A stretch of 38,050 bases of DNA from Flavobacteriales bacterium (GTDB lineage: Bacteria; Bacteroidota; Bacteroidia; Flavobacteriales; TMED113). The position numbers and the translations under genes are program-made. Location of the stretch: positions 1-38,050 of the forward strand of contig NZWM01000024.1 of NCBI GenBank assembly GCA_002698365.1, given 5' to 3'. Shown in pieces: positions 7,691 through 15,790 of the stretch; position 1 is the first letter of the stretch, and each line of letters starts with the position of its first letter. The notes below the pieces were generated by a model. That model ran no database searches, had not been told where the DNA came from, and saw only the letters and a list, made by a program, of their open reading frames with translations.

Positions 7691-10183
7691 ATGAGATTCT
7701 TAGGTTTAATTATCTTAATTGTTAGTCTTAGCAATCAAGCTATGGCACAAGAGTTTATTATCATTGATGCGGAAAAAAACCCAATATCAAATGTGGCCGC
7801 CTTTAATGAATCTAATACAAAAAGTACATTGTCAAATAATGATGGGGTTATAAATCTAAGTCGATTTATGATTGATGAGGTAATTATATTTCAGCACCCA
7901 AATTATCAAATAAAAAAAATTGAGAAAAATGAAATTGAATCATTTGTCATAATGGATCTATCTATTACAATTTTAGATATAATTGAATTAAGTCAAACCA
8001 AAAATACAGATAACATAAAAAATACAGCAGAAAAGAAAATATACATATCATCTAAAGACATAAAAGAATTAAACCCAACCACCACAGCTGATCTATTGGA
8101 GAAAAAGGGGGGGGTGAGTGTTCAAAAAAGTCAACTGGGGGGGGGGAGTCCCAACATTCGGGGATTTGAGGCCAACAAAATACTACTAATGTTGGATGGT
8201 GTTAGATTAAATAATGCTATTTATCGATCTGGGCATTTGCAGAACTTAATCACCATTGATGAGAATATGCTTGATGATGTTGAAATTATTTTTGGACCAA
8301 GCTCAGTATTATATGGTAGTGACGCGCTTGGTGGAACCATTAATATGAGAACTCGAAGTCTCTATTTTCAAAATAACCCCACTTGGGGTGGGGGCGCGAG
8401 CTCTAGCTATCACTCTGCTTATGGAGGGCTTAAATCCCATGTTTTCACTAAATTTTCGTCAAAAAAATATTCCACTATTACCAGCTTTTCTGTTAAACGA
8501 TTTGGAGATTTAAAAATGGGGGGGTGGAGACCACATGGATATAATCAGTGGGGGCTTGTACATCATTACATAGATGAAAATGACAATATTGTTTGCAATC
8601 CAAATCCTGAATTACAAAAAGGAACCCATTATAATCAATATGATATATTTAATAAAATGATTTTTAAAATATTGGATAACTTAAGATTGACTTCAAATAT
8701 TCAATACTCAACATCATCTAACATACCTAGATTTGATAAATTAAATGATAATGACGCACCTTGTTTAATGGGGGAAAATGGTATATGTGCGAATGCTGAA
8801 CACTTAAAATTTCATTCTTATTATTATGGGCCCCAGAATCGCCTATTTAGCAGCATTAAGCTCACCGGATTCGATTATTACTTTGATAAATCCGAAATTA
8901 TTTTTGGTTATCAAAATATTGAAGAATCTCGTCACAAGTGGTATTTAAGTGATTATTTAAACTCCATAGAAAACCCAACCAACTACGACAGTCCAACACG
9001 ACAGTATGAAAAAGTAAGTGCATATAGTCTAAACACAAACTTTCGAAAAGGTTCCGTTTTTTTGGGGTCTGAAACCATATATAACGACGTACAATCTACA
9101 GCAGCAAATAATGGTGAAAATATATGGGGTTTTGGAGACACAAGATACCCTCCAGAGGGATCAAGCTTGTTTAGTAGCGCATATTACATCAACATTTTAA
9201 AAAGACTGTCACATAAAGTCCAGATAGAGGGGGGGGGGAGATATACTTTTTCTCATGTAAAGGGGGCTTATCCGGATAGCATGAACAGACCTGTTGCAAA
9301 TATAGAGGGGTTAAATCTGTCTTCCAAGAATAATATTTTTTCTGGGAATATTAAAATATTATATTATCCATCTAACTCTTGGAAAATAAGCGCTGTGACA
9401 TCCAGAGGGTTTCATGCACCCAATGTAGATGATATGTTAAAAGTTTTTAAAAAGGGTGACATTATTACACTTCCAAATATTGATCTCAATCCTGAATATT
9501 CTTTGTCACAAGAATTTTCTATCACAAAAAACCTATCTCCTCATTTTACTTTTTATGGAACAGGGTTTTATACTCAATTAACCAATGCCATTATAAGATG
9601 TCCAACTTTAATTAATCAAGCGCCAGATGGAGAGGAGCCCCTCTGGCAAAGCATGATACTATATGACGACGAAATGGTATACACATTCTCCAACCAAAAT
9701 AGCCCAAATATTATTGATATTTATGGTGGAACAATTGGCTTTAATGCCATAGTCTACGGGTTTGAGATCAATGGAGATTTTAATATTACAAAGGGAGAAA
9801 CGAGAAATAATGCTGGAGAACCTGTTGCACATATTCCTCCGAATTTTGGAAAAATAGAGGTCATAAAAAAAATCAACAAACTACAAGCTCGATTTCTTTT
9901 ATTATATTCCGCGGGAAAAAGGACAGAAGATTTTGATACTGCTGGAATAGACAACTTAGATGAAACGCCATTTTTAGGCTTTTCTGAAGTGTCAGGAGAT
10001 GAAATTTGGGCTGGTCTGCCAAGTTGGTACACTTTAAATTTTTCGATAGGATATGAGTTAAGTGGGTCTTTTGGGTTTAATTTTGGTGTTGAAAATATTA
10101 TGGATGCGCATTATAAAACTTTTTCTTCAGGAATAAGTGCTCCTGGTAGAAATTTTATTTTTTCTGGACAATATAATTTTTAA
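7691..10183 (+). CDS. TonB-dependent outer-membrane receptor, haem/haemoglobin-like
   Basis: The product has 830 residues. A signal peptide (1-19, AMAQ) is followed by a carboxypeptidase-regulatory-like domain (about 21-95), a plug (about 115-225, with GGGSPNIRGFE and LMLDGVRLNNAIYRSGHLQ) and a 22-strand-type barrel ending NFIFSGQYNF with terminal Phe. FHAPNVDD (574-581) followed by LPNIDLNPEYS resembles the FRAP and NPNL motifs of haem/haemoglobin receptors, which suggests but does not prove the substrate. No SusD-like gene is adjacent, and it is shorter than SusC proteins. Four G homopolymers interrupt the gene: G8 at 8107-8114, G10 at 8137-8146, G7 at 8518-8524 and G10 at 9229-9238. The 3' end overlaps the convergent DUF4837 gene by 29 bases. 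Confidence 0.88.
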   Translation: MRFLGLIILIVSLSNQAMAQEFIIIDAEKNPISNVAAFNESNTKSTLSNNDGVINLSRFMIDEVIIFQHPNYQIKKIEKNEIESFVIMDLSITILDIIELSQTKNTDNIKNTAEKKIYISSKDIKELNPTTTADLLEKKGGVSVQKSQLGGGSPNIRGFEANKILLMLDGVRLNNAIYRSGHLQNLITIDENMLDDVEIIFGPSSVLYGSDALGGTINMRTRSLYFQNNPTWGGGASSSYHSAYGGLKSHVFTKFSSKKYSTITSFSVKRFGDLKMGGWRPHGYNQWGLVHHYIDENDNIVCNPNPELQKGTHYNQYDIFNKMIFKILDNLRLTSNIQYSTSSNIPRFDKLNDNDAPCLMGENGICANAEHLKFHSYYYGPQNRLFSSIKLTGFDYYFDKSEIIFGYQNIEESRHKWYLSDYLNSIENPTNYDSPTRQYEKVSAYSLNTNFRKGSVFLGSETIYNDVQSTAANNGENIWGFGDTRYPPEGSSLFSSAYYINILKRLSHKVQIEGGGRYTFSHVKGAYPDSMNRPVANIEGLNLSSKNNIFSGNIKILYYPSNSWKISAVTSRGFHAPNVDDMLKVFKKGDIITLPNIDLNPEYSLSQEFSITKNLSPHFTFYGTGFYTQLTNAIIRCPTLINQAPDGEEPLWQSMILYDDEMVYTFSNQNSPNIIDIYGGTIGFNAIVYGFEINGDFNITKGETRNNAGEPVAHIPPNFGKIEVIKKINKLQARFLLLYSAGKRTEDFDTAGIDNLDETPFLGFSEVSGDEIWAGLPSWYTLNFSIGYELSGSFGFNFGVENIMDAHYKTFSSGISAPGRNFIFSGQYNF
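8107..8146 (+). repeat. Paired poly-G tracts (G8 and G10) in receptor plug
   Basis: G8 (8107-8114) and G10 (8137-8146) lie 22 bases apart in the plug-domain coding sequence. They encode conserved glycines but use only GGG codons, which produces uninterrupted homopolymers in an AT-rich genome. A one-base slip in either would frameshift the receptor within its first fifth. Confidence 0.85.
9229..9238 (+). repeat. Poly-G tract (G10) in receptor barrel
   Basis: Ten consecutive G residues encode the end of Glu plus three Gly in a barrel strand. With the G7 at 8518-8524 and the two plug tracts, the gene has four G runs of seven or more. Confidence 0.85.
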
Positions 10184-11168
10184 AACTATTTTGCAATAGA
10201 GATTCTAGCTGTAGTAGTGGTATGGCTTTTTTCTCACCAGGTGCATATAAATAGGTATAAACCAGGGGCCCTCGCTCAAAAAAATAAGCTTGAAACACTC
10301 CTCCCATAAAATCATTTTCCATCCTCCAAAGAGATTGAATTTTGATGTGTGACCCGCTCTCTGGCGCATTAATATGCGTGGGCAGCGATCTTTCCAGCAT
10401 CATATATGAGTTTGGTAGTGGTCCCAAAATATGTTCTGTAATAATACTATCTACAGCATCAAACGCCACATCCACTGCCATAGTATCGGAATATTTTAGT
10501 TTTAAAAAATCACTGTGGTGTAGAGAGTGTGAATTTGCAATTAATAACCCCTGACTAATCTTACTTGTTTCTCGTCTTAACCAAGTGATATTAGAATCCT
10601 TATATGCGATAAAAAAATCTTTAGGTACATTTATTAATAATCCATGACGTACATCTATTTGGTTCGAAAGAACCTGACTTTCATGTTTTTTAAATTTTTG
10701 GGACAAACGGGCCATTTCTGTTTCCTTGATTTTTTTTACAACACCTAACAGCTCCTTATCTCTTGCTATTAAATCTTCCCCGGAAGAAACTTGAAGTAAA
10801 ATAATTAATTGATTTTCTGCAAATACATCATATTTGAATTGTATTGAAAAGGTGTCTGACTTTTCTACAAAAAGTAAATTTTGGTGACGCTGTAAAACAC
10901 CCTTAAACTTTTCTAAATCTACCTGCATTATGGATAATAATTTTTCTGGCTGTGGAGAAGGTCCAATATCAACACCTATAAGTGTTTTTAATGTACTATA
11001 TATCTCGGCATCAAAATCATTGGTGTTTTTAACCACAACTAATTCCAATGGGTCCCCAATGGATTGTGGCAAATTACTTGAGTCACTGCCGGGATCGGAA
11101 AGACCCAGCCAACCAAGACCAAAAAGTGCAACTATAATAATAATAATGTATAATTGTGTTTTTGTCAA
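10155..11168 (-). CDS. DUF4837 family protein
   Basis: The product has 337 residues. It matches the DUF4837 pattern known from Bacteroidota: LPQSIGDPLELVVV near residue 34, DVRHGLLINVPKDFF, the tryptophan-rich WLRRET segment and YLYAPGEKK near the C-terminus. The function is unknown. Most family members I know are lipoproteins; here the N-terminus is a hydrophobic helix (residues 6-24) with no lipobox cysteine, so it may be membrane-anchored or secreted instead. It is the last gene of the long leftward run, six bases after the transglycosylase stop, and its 3' end overlaps the convergent receptor gene by 29 bases. Confidence 0.75.
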   Translation of the reverse strand: MTKTQLYIIIIIVALFGLGWLGLSDPGSDSSNLPQSIGDPLELVVVKNTNDFDAEIYSTLKTLIGVDIGPSPQPEKLLSIMQVDLEKFKGVLQRHQNLLFVEKSDTFSIQFKYDVFAENQLIILLQVSSGEDLIARDKELLGVVKKIKETEMARLSQKFKKHESQVLSNQIDVRHGLLINVPKDFFIAYKDSNITWLRRETSKISQGLLIANSHSLHHSDFLKLKYSDTMAVDVAFDAVDSIITEHILGPLPNSYMMLERSLPTHINAPESGSHIKIQSLWRMENDFMGGVFQAYFFERGPLVYTYLYAPGEKKAIPLLQLESLLQNSFKNYIVQKK

Positions 11169-11174
11169 ATTAAA

Positions 11175-12377
11175 TTATTTAATAATTCTATAAATATAAA
11201 GTCGTTGACCCTGTTTTATCTTGCTATTTTTTAAATCATTCCAAAGCATAATGTCTTTTATTTTACAATCGTATTTGTTTGCAATTTTACCTAAATAATC
11301 GCCCCTCTTTACAACATACTTAATCTTTTCTATATCGCTAAAAATTGGATATATAGCTTTTTCTACAGAATCCAGTCTTGCCAATTCTTTATAAATACTG
11401 TCTTTATTGTTAATGAATTCTGCCCATTGATAATTGGGTAATATAAGTGGAAATTTTTCATTTTCAACATAAGGAATAAGCTGTAATTTATATGTGGGAT
11501 TTAATTCTGCTAATAGCACACTATCTATAGACATAACGGCGGCTAAATGTGATAAATTCATACGCTTGTTCAAGTGGACAGAATCTATTTGAAGGCTTTG
11601 AATGTTTATTTTTTTATCTACAGTAATGCCATAATCTTGTGCGAAATTCATCACATATACTGCTGCTATAAATGCTGGAATATAATTTTGAGTTTCCTTG
11701 GGAAGAAATGGCCTTATATCCCAATAATTTGATTTTCCCCCTGATCGTCTCATAGATTTGGTTACATTTCGACGACCTGCATTATATGAAGCAATTGCAA
11801 GTTCCCAATTATTAAAAACCTTATAAGACTTTCTAAAATACTCACATGCTGCTTCTGTTGATTTATAGACATCTTTGCGCTCATCCAAATATGAATTTAC
11901 TCGCAACCCATGTTCTTTCGCTGTTGGGTACATAAATTGCCACAAACCAATTGCACCGGCTGAAGATTTAGCATTAGGATTTAAGGAAGACTCAATAATT
12001 GGTATATACTTTAACTCCAGAGGTAAATCATGTTTGTCCAAATAAGATTCAAAAATTGGAAAATAATACTCTGCTAATTTTAATAGTGCGCTTACTTGTT
12101 TCGGGCGTTTAAATAAATAATACTTTATATGCTGCCCAATCTCTTTTGTATATCTTAATTCTAATGGTGTCAGTTGATTTAATGAATCCAATTGTGCTTG
12201 TATCTTTTCGGCATCAAACGCATTATTTTGTATCAGCCTTTGGTCTTCCACTTTAATATCTAACAATAAATCATATCTTAAAATAGTATCTTTTTTGGAA
12301 AATAAAAACACCGTATCTTCTTGAGAAAAACAAGAAAACATAAAAATTAAAACCGATGTTAAAATTCTATGTTTCAT
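11175..12377 (-). CDS. Lytic murein transglycosylase (MltD-like) with LysM
   Basis: The product has 400 residues. An N-terminal signal segment (1-18) is followed by an SLT domain (about 105-240) with catalytic Glu129 in PIIESSLNPNAKSSAGAIGL, the WQFM motif and ASYNAGRRNV, the usual family-1 signatures. A single LysM (about 354-398, VVKRGDYLGKIANKYDC...) ends the protein and would bind peptidoglycan glycan strands. It cleaves the MurNAc-GlcNAc bond to form 1,6-anhydro-MurNAc ends in the periplasm. Bacteroidota MltD homologues often carry one or two LysM domains, so one is normal. It starts seven bases after gatA in the same run and shares cell-wall work with the EnvC-like protein upstream. Confidence 0.9.
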   Translation of the reverse strand: MKHRILTSVLIFMFSCFSQEDTVFLFSKKDTILRYDLLLDIKVEDQRLIQNNAFDAEKIQAQLDSLNQLTPLELRYTKEIGQHIKYYLFKRPKQVSALLKLAEYYFPIFESYLDKHDLPLELKYIPIIESSLNPNAKSSAGAIGLWQFMYPTAKEHGLRVNSYLDERKDVYKSTEAACEYFRKSYKVFNNWELAIASYNAGRRNVTKSMRRSGGKSNYWDIRPFLPKETQNYIPAFIAAVYVMNFAQDYGITVDKKINIQSLQIDSVHLNKRMNLSHLAAVMSIDSVLLAELNPTYKLQLIPYVENEKFPLILPNYQWAEFINNKDSIYKELARLDSVEKAIYPIFSDIEKIKYVVKRGDYLGKIANKYDCKIKDIMLWNDLKNSKIKQGQRLYIYRIIK

Positions 12378-12384
12378 TCTATAT

Positions 12385-13803
12385 TTAATTATTTATTATT
12401 TTTTTTGCACAACTTAATAAATCTGATTCCGAAAAAAATTCACCTATTAATTGGGCAGAAGCCGAAAACCCATTTTCCACCTCACCTACTGGAAAAGAAA
12501 CTGCAGGGTGTCCCGATAGGTTGGCCATTACAGTAAAAACATCTTCATAGTATAGCTGGGTTGGATTAGTGTTTTTCTGGCCAATTTTAAATGGTAAATT
12601 GGGGGTCGTTGGTATTAAAATATAATTGTTTTCTGATAAAATTGATTTTACTTGTGATTGAATTAGGCTTCTGATTTTCTGAGCTTTTGTATAATACGCA
12701 TCATAATACCCGGCGCTTAAAACATATGTTCCCAAAAGTATTCTTCTTTGTACCTCTTTGCCAAAACCTTCAGTTCTGGATATACTAATTAATTCGTCTA
12801 TCGATTTAGATTTTGTTTGATAACCATATTTAATTCCATCATAACGAGAAAGGTTGGAAGACGCTTCTGCTGTCGTTAATATATAATAAGTGGGAACAAG
12901 GTGTTCTAAAAGTGGTAAATCAATATATTTAATTATATGACCCTTTTCTTCTAGCTTTGTTATTGTTTGTTTAAACTTGGTTTTGACTGATTTATTAAGA
13001 CCACTGAAATTTAATGCCTCTTTGAAAACTGCAAATGTTTTTTGTTTATCATTATCAATTTCTTCTAAATCCATCTTTTTGCCAATGCAAGTGCTATCAT
13101 ACTCATCTATTCCCGAAATTACATTCATAACTATACGTATATCGTCTATAGATTTAGCTAAGGGTCCTATTTGATCAAAAGAAGATGCAAATGCGATTAA
13201 GCCATGCCTGGACACTAATCCATATGTTGGTTTAAGGCCTATTACTCCACAAAATGCCGCAGGCTGTCTAATTGATCCCCCCGTATCTGTTCCAAGTGCT
13301 AATTGACAAAAATTTGCCCTTACGGCAGCTGCAGAAGCACCAGAAGATCCTCCTGGGACATATAATTTATTAATTGGATTTTTTGTTGGGCCATATATAG
13401 ATTTTTCATTACTGGACCCCATTGCAAACTCATCACAATTTAGTCTGCCCAAAATAATGGCATCTTCTTCTATCAATCGATCAACAACTGTGGCAGAATA
13501 TGTAGACTTAAAACCTCTTAGCATTTTAGATGCCGCTGATGAATGGTGATTTTTATAACAAATATTATCTTTAATACCCACAATCAAACCAGCCAGCTTA
13601 CCAGCAGTTCGATTCTTTATTTTTTTATCAATTTCAATAGCTTGTTCCAGGGCTTCTGATTTGTATACTTCAATAAAAGCATTAATGTCACTTTGTTGCG
13701 CTATATTGTCAAGATAGCCCTCTACTAATTTATAGCATGAAGTATTTCTAGCTAAAATATCTGTTTGAATTTCTTTTAAAGAAACATAATTTTTCAAAAT
13801 CAA
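12385..13803 (-). CDS. gatA: Asp-tRNA(Asn)/Glu-tRNA(Gln) amidotransferase subunit A
   Basis: The product has 472 residues, typical for GatA. The amidase-signature Lys-Ser-Ser triad is complete: Lys78 in GIKDN, Ser153 in GGSSGAS and Ser177 in GTDTGGSIRQPA. GLKPTYGLVSRHGLIAFASS follows. GatA releases ammonia from glutamine for GatB, which amidates mischarged Glu-tRNA(Gln) or Asp-tRNA(Asn) in the cytoplasm. GatB and GatC are not in the window, as is common in Bacteroidota where the subunits are scattered. Its position between tatA and a transglycosylase appears to be simple operon packing, with gaps of 10 and 7 bases. Confidence 0.93.
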   Translation of the reverse strand: MILKNYVSLKEIQTDILARNTSCYKLVEGYLDNIAQQSDINAFIEVYKSEALEQAIEIDKKIKNRTAGKLAGLIVGIKDNICYKNHHSSAASKMLRGFKSTYSATVVDRLIEEDAIILGRLNCDEFAMGSSNEKSIYGPTKNPINKLYVPGGSSGASAAAVRANFCQLALGTDTGGSIRQPAAFCGVIGLKPTYGLVSRHGLIAFASSFDQIGPLAKSIDDIRIVMNVISGIDEYDSTCIGKKMDLEEIDNDKQKTFAVFKEALNFSGLNKSVKTKFKQTITKLEEKGHIIKYIDLPLLEHLVPTYYILTTAEASSNLSRYDGIKYGYQTKSKSIDELISISRTEGFGKEVQRRILLGTYVLSAGYYDAYYTKAQKIRSLIQSQVKSILSENNYILIPTTPNLPFKIGQKNTNPTQLYYEDVFTVMANLSGHPAVSFPVGEVENGFSASAQLIGEFFSESDLLSCAKKIINN

Positions 13804-13813
13804 CTATGCTTTA

Positions 13814-14026
13814 TTACCCTTTGTTTTGTTCTTTGTCGCTTAAAGCCTCCTCATTAGAATCATCTTTGGTGGCTTTTTTAAATTCTTTGATTCCTCCACC
13901 CAAGCCCTTCATTAATTCTGGGATTTTTCTGCCACCAAATAAAAGTAAAATTGCCAACCCAATAATAACCCATTCTGTCCCTGATGACATGCCAAAAATT
14001 GCGAAAGTTAAAAACACTGTATTCAT
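13814..14026 (-). CDS. tatA: Twin-arginine translocase subunit TatA/TatE
   Basis: The product has 70 residues. One transmembrane helix (about 16-33, [15 protein letters not shown]) is followed by the conserved hinge and amphipathic helix [22 protein letters not shown] and a charged tail. This is the standard TatA layout. TatA oligomerises with TatC to move folded proteins with RR signal peptides across the inner membrane. It lies between the EnvC-like gene (35-base gap) and gatA (10-base gap). tatC is not in the window. In E. coli, Tat exports amidases that EnvC activates, so the adjacency to an EnvC-like gene is suggestive. Confidence 0.93.
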   Translation of the reverse strand: MNTVFLTFAIFGMSSGTEWVIIGLAILLLFGGRKIPELMKGLGGGIKEFKKATKDDSNEEALSDKEQNKG

Positions 14027-14061
14027 ACTAAAAATATTTTACCATAAATGTACAAAGATTT

Positions 14062-15240
14062 TTAATAGCTTGAAAGCCAATTTTTAGGATTTAATTTTTC
14101 TCTCGATTGCCAAATTTGAAAACCCAATACATTTCTTCTCTGTGTGGTTGGATTATAAATTGATCCCAGTTGTTGCTTGATTTTTATTTTCTGTCCTTTT
14201 TGCACACTCACATCATATAAATTAGAATAAACAGAGAAGTATTCTCCATGCCGAATAATCAAAACCTTATACCCATTCGGTAATATAATAATCTTTGCAA
14301 CTTCACCATCAAATACGGATCTAACATCATTGGTTGTGGTGGCAATTTCTATACCATTATTCATAACGGTAATGCCCGACAAAACAGGATGCAGAGATTC
14401 ACCAAAATTAGTAACAACAGTCCCCCTTTCCGTTGGCCATGGCAGTCGACCTTTGTTAGATGCGAAACTGCTTGAGATTAATTTTAATTCGGGGGTTAAG
14501 CCGTCTTCCTTATTTTTCTCCTTGGCAAGAATTGATAAAATTTCATTTGTTATTTTTTGTCTCTCTAATTCCTTAGAAGACAGTGCTTTCAGTAATGAGT
14601 CTTCTTTGCTTTTCAGCGCATCAACTGTTGCCTCCTGAGACTTCTTTGTTTGCCATAATCCTCGAATTTCTGTTTTCTTATTTTTCTGCAAATCAATCTG
14701 TTCTAGTTTTTTTACAACCAATAACTGCCTTTTATTTTCTATATCTATTTTTACCTGCTGTATAGATTTATATTTTTCTCTTCTATCCACTTCCATTTTT
14801 TTAAGATAATGGCGTCGTCTAAGTAATTGATTGAAGTCATTTGATGATAAAAAGAACAAAATGCGATTATAAGTAAGAGATAAATGATGTGTTTTTTGAA
14901 TTAAAGTAGAGTAATTTTGTTTTAACGCTTCAAGCTGTGAAATAATATCCTCTAATTCTGTTTCTATTTGTTTTTGTTGAGATTTTAACACATTCAGCTC
15001 TTGATTTAATAGACTTAGTATCCCCTCTTTCACTCTAATCTGTGTATTAACAATTTGTAGAGCCTCAAGGGTGTTTTTTTGTGTTGACTGAGTTGCTTGT
15101 AGGTTACTTGTGAGTGCTTTTGACTCTTTTATTAGCTTTTCTTTTTGTTTTAGTAATTGATGATAGTTTTGAGCAGACAAACTACTTATACAAAAAAAAA
15201 TAAAGATAGAAACGCATATGTAATTTAATCGTAAATTCAT
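14062..15240 (-). CDS. EnvC-like murein hydrolase activator (degenerate LytM/M23)
   Basis: The product has 392 residues. A signal peptide (1-23, SLSAQ) is followed by a long coiled coil (about 25-255) and a C-terminal LytM domain (about 270-392: RGTVVTNFGESLHP...NNGIEI...HGEYFSVYSNL...GFQIW). Zinc ligands of active M23 peptidases are replaced: the HxGxD site is NNGIE, and HxH becomes GFQ. This is the architecture of EnvC, which does not cleave peptidoglycan but activates periplasmic amidases at the division site under FtsEX control. Role by analogy. Bacteroidota annotations usually call it peptidoglycan DD-metallopeptidase. It follows the DUF4292-like gene by four bases. Confidence 0.85.
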   Translation of the reverse strand: MNLRLNYICVSIFIFFCISSLSAQNYHQLLKQKEKLIKESKALTSNLQATQSTQKNTLEALQIVNTQIRVKEGILSLLNQELNVLKSQQKQIETELEDIISQLEALKQNYSTLIQKTHHLSLTYNRILFFLSSNDFNQLLRRRHYLKKMEVDRREKYKSIQQVKIDIENKRQLLVVKKLEQIDLQKNKKTEIRGLWQTKKSQEATVDALKSKEDSLLKALSSKELERQKITNEILSILAKEKNKEDGLTPELKLISSSFASNKGRLPWPTERGTVVTNFGESLHPVLSGITVMNNGIEIATTTNDVRSVFDGEVAKIIILPNGYKVLIIRHGEYFSVYSNLYDVSVQKGQKIKIKQQLGSIYNPTTQRRNVLGFQIWQSREKLNPKNWLSSY

Positions 15241-15244
15241 ATAA

Positions 15245-15790
15245 TTAAAATAAATTAACTGATTTATAATCTATCTTTATTTCATCTAAATTTCCCAAAG
15301 CTTTTTCTTTCTGTGTGTTTTTTATAATGATTTTCTGAGGCAAAAACAAACTGTCTCGTCCATATTTTTCTACAAAAACATAGTTGGTAAAAAAACAATT
15401 CCTGTATGGGTTTTTGTATTCTATTGTATCTGATGTCAAAGTCTTTTGTATAAATGATTTTTGAAATGTTTTTATATTAATAAAATCCGTTCTTTTAAAG
15501 AAAATCGAGTCGTTTTGGTTGGTGTATTTGTTTTGAAAAACAACTTTTTCTTTTGTTAATATTAATTTTCCTAATTCTAGGGCTACAAATGGATAAACGG
15601 AAGCACTAATCGTATCAGAGGAAATTTTGATTTTTGTCCTTATTTTAGATATAGCAAGTAATAAATTATCCGACTCCACAGTTGCATGAATTAACATCCC
15701 GTTTGTATTTTTTATTGATTTTTTTGGCTTTACTTTTAAAACACCACAACCACAAAAAAATAATAAAACAGCGAACATAAATTTATTCAT
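15245..15790 (-). CDS. DUF4292-like lipoprotein, short
   Basis: The product has 181 residues. It starts with a lipoprotein-type signal (LLFFCGC, Cys13 or Cys15). The body alternates beta strands such as TIEYKNP and KIIIKN, compatible with the LolA/LolB-like fold proposed for DUF4292. I base the family call partly on gene order (TPR gene upstream, EnvC-like gene downstream), which is shared by many Flavobacteriia. It is shorter than the roughly 250 residues usual for DUF4292 and ends at IKIDYKSVNLF, where homologues continue with an FPF.IP..Y-type tail. It may be a reduced but functional form. The start overlaps the TPR gene by 8 bases. Confidence 0.55.
   Translation of the reverse strand: MNKFMFAVLLFFCGCGVLKVKPKKSIKNTNGMLIHATVESDNLLLAISKIRTKIKISSDTISASVYPFVALELGKLILTKEKVVFQNKYTNQNDSIFFKRTDFINIKTFQKSFIQKTLTSDTIEYKNPYRNCFFTNYVFVEKYGRDSLFLPQKIIIKNTQKEKALGNLDEIKIDYKSVNLF

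Noticed and set aside
7691-10183. SusC-type glycan receptor
   Set aside because: Too short, no SusD-like gene beside it, and the motifs are those of haem-type receptors.
13806-14087. 93-codon rightward open frame across tatA
   Set aside because: Antisense to a certain tatA gene, with no family resemblance.
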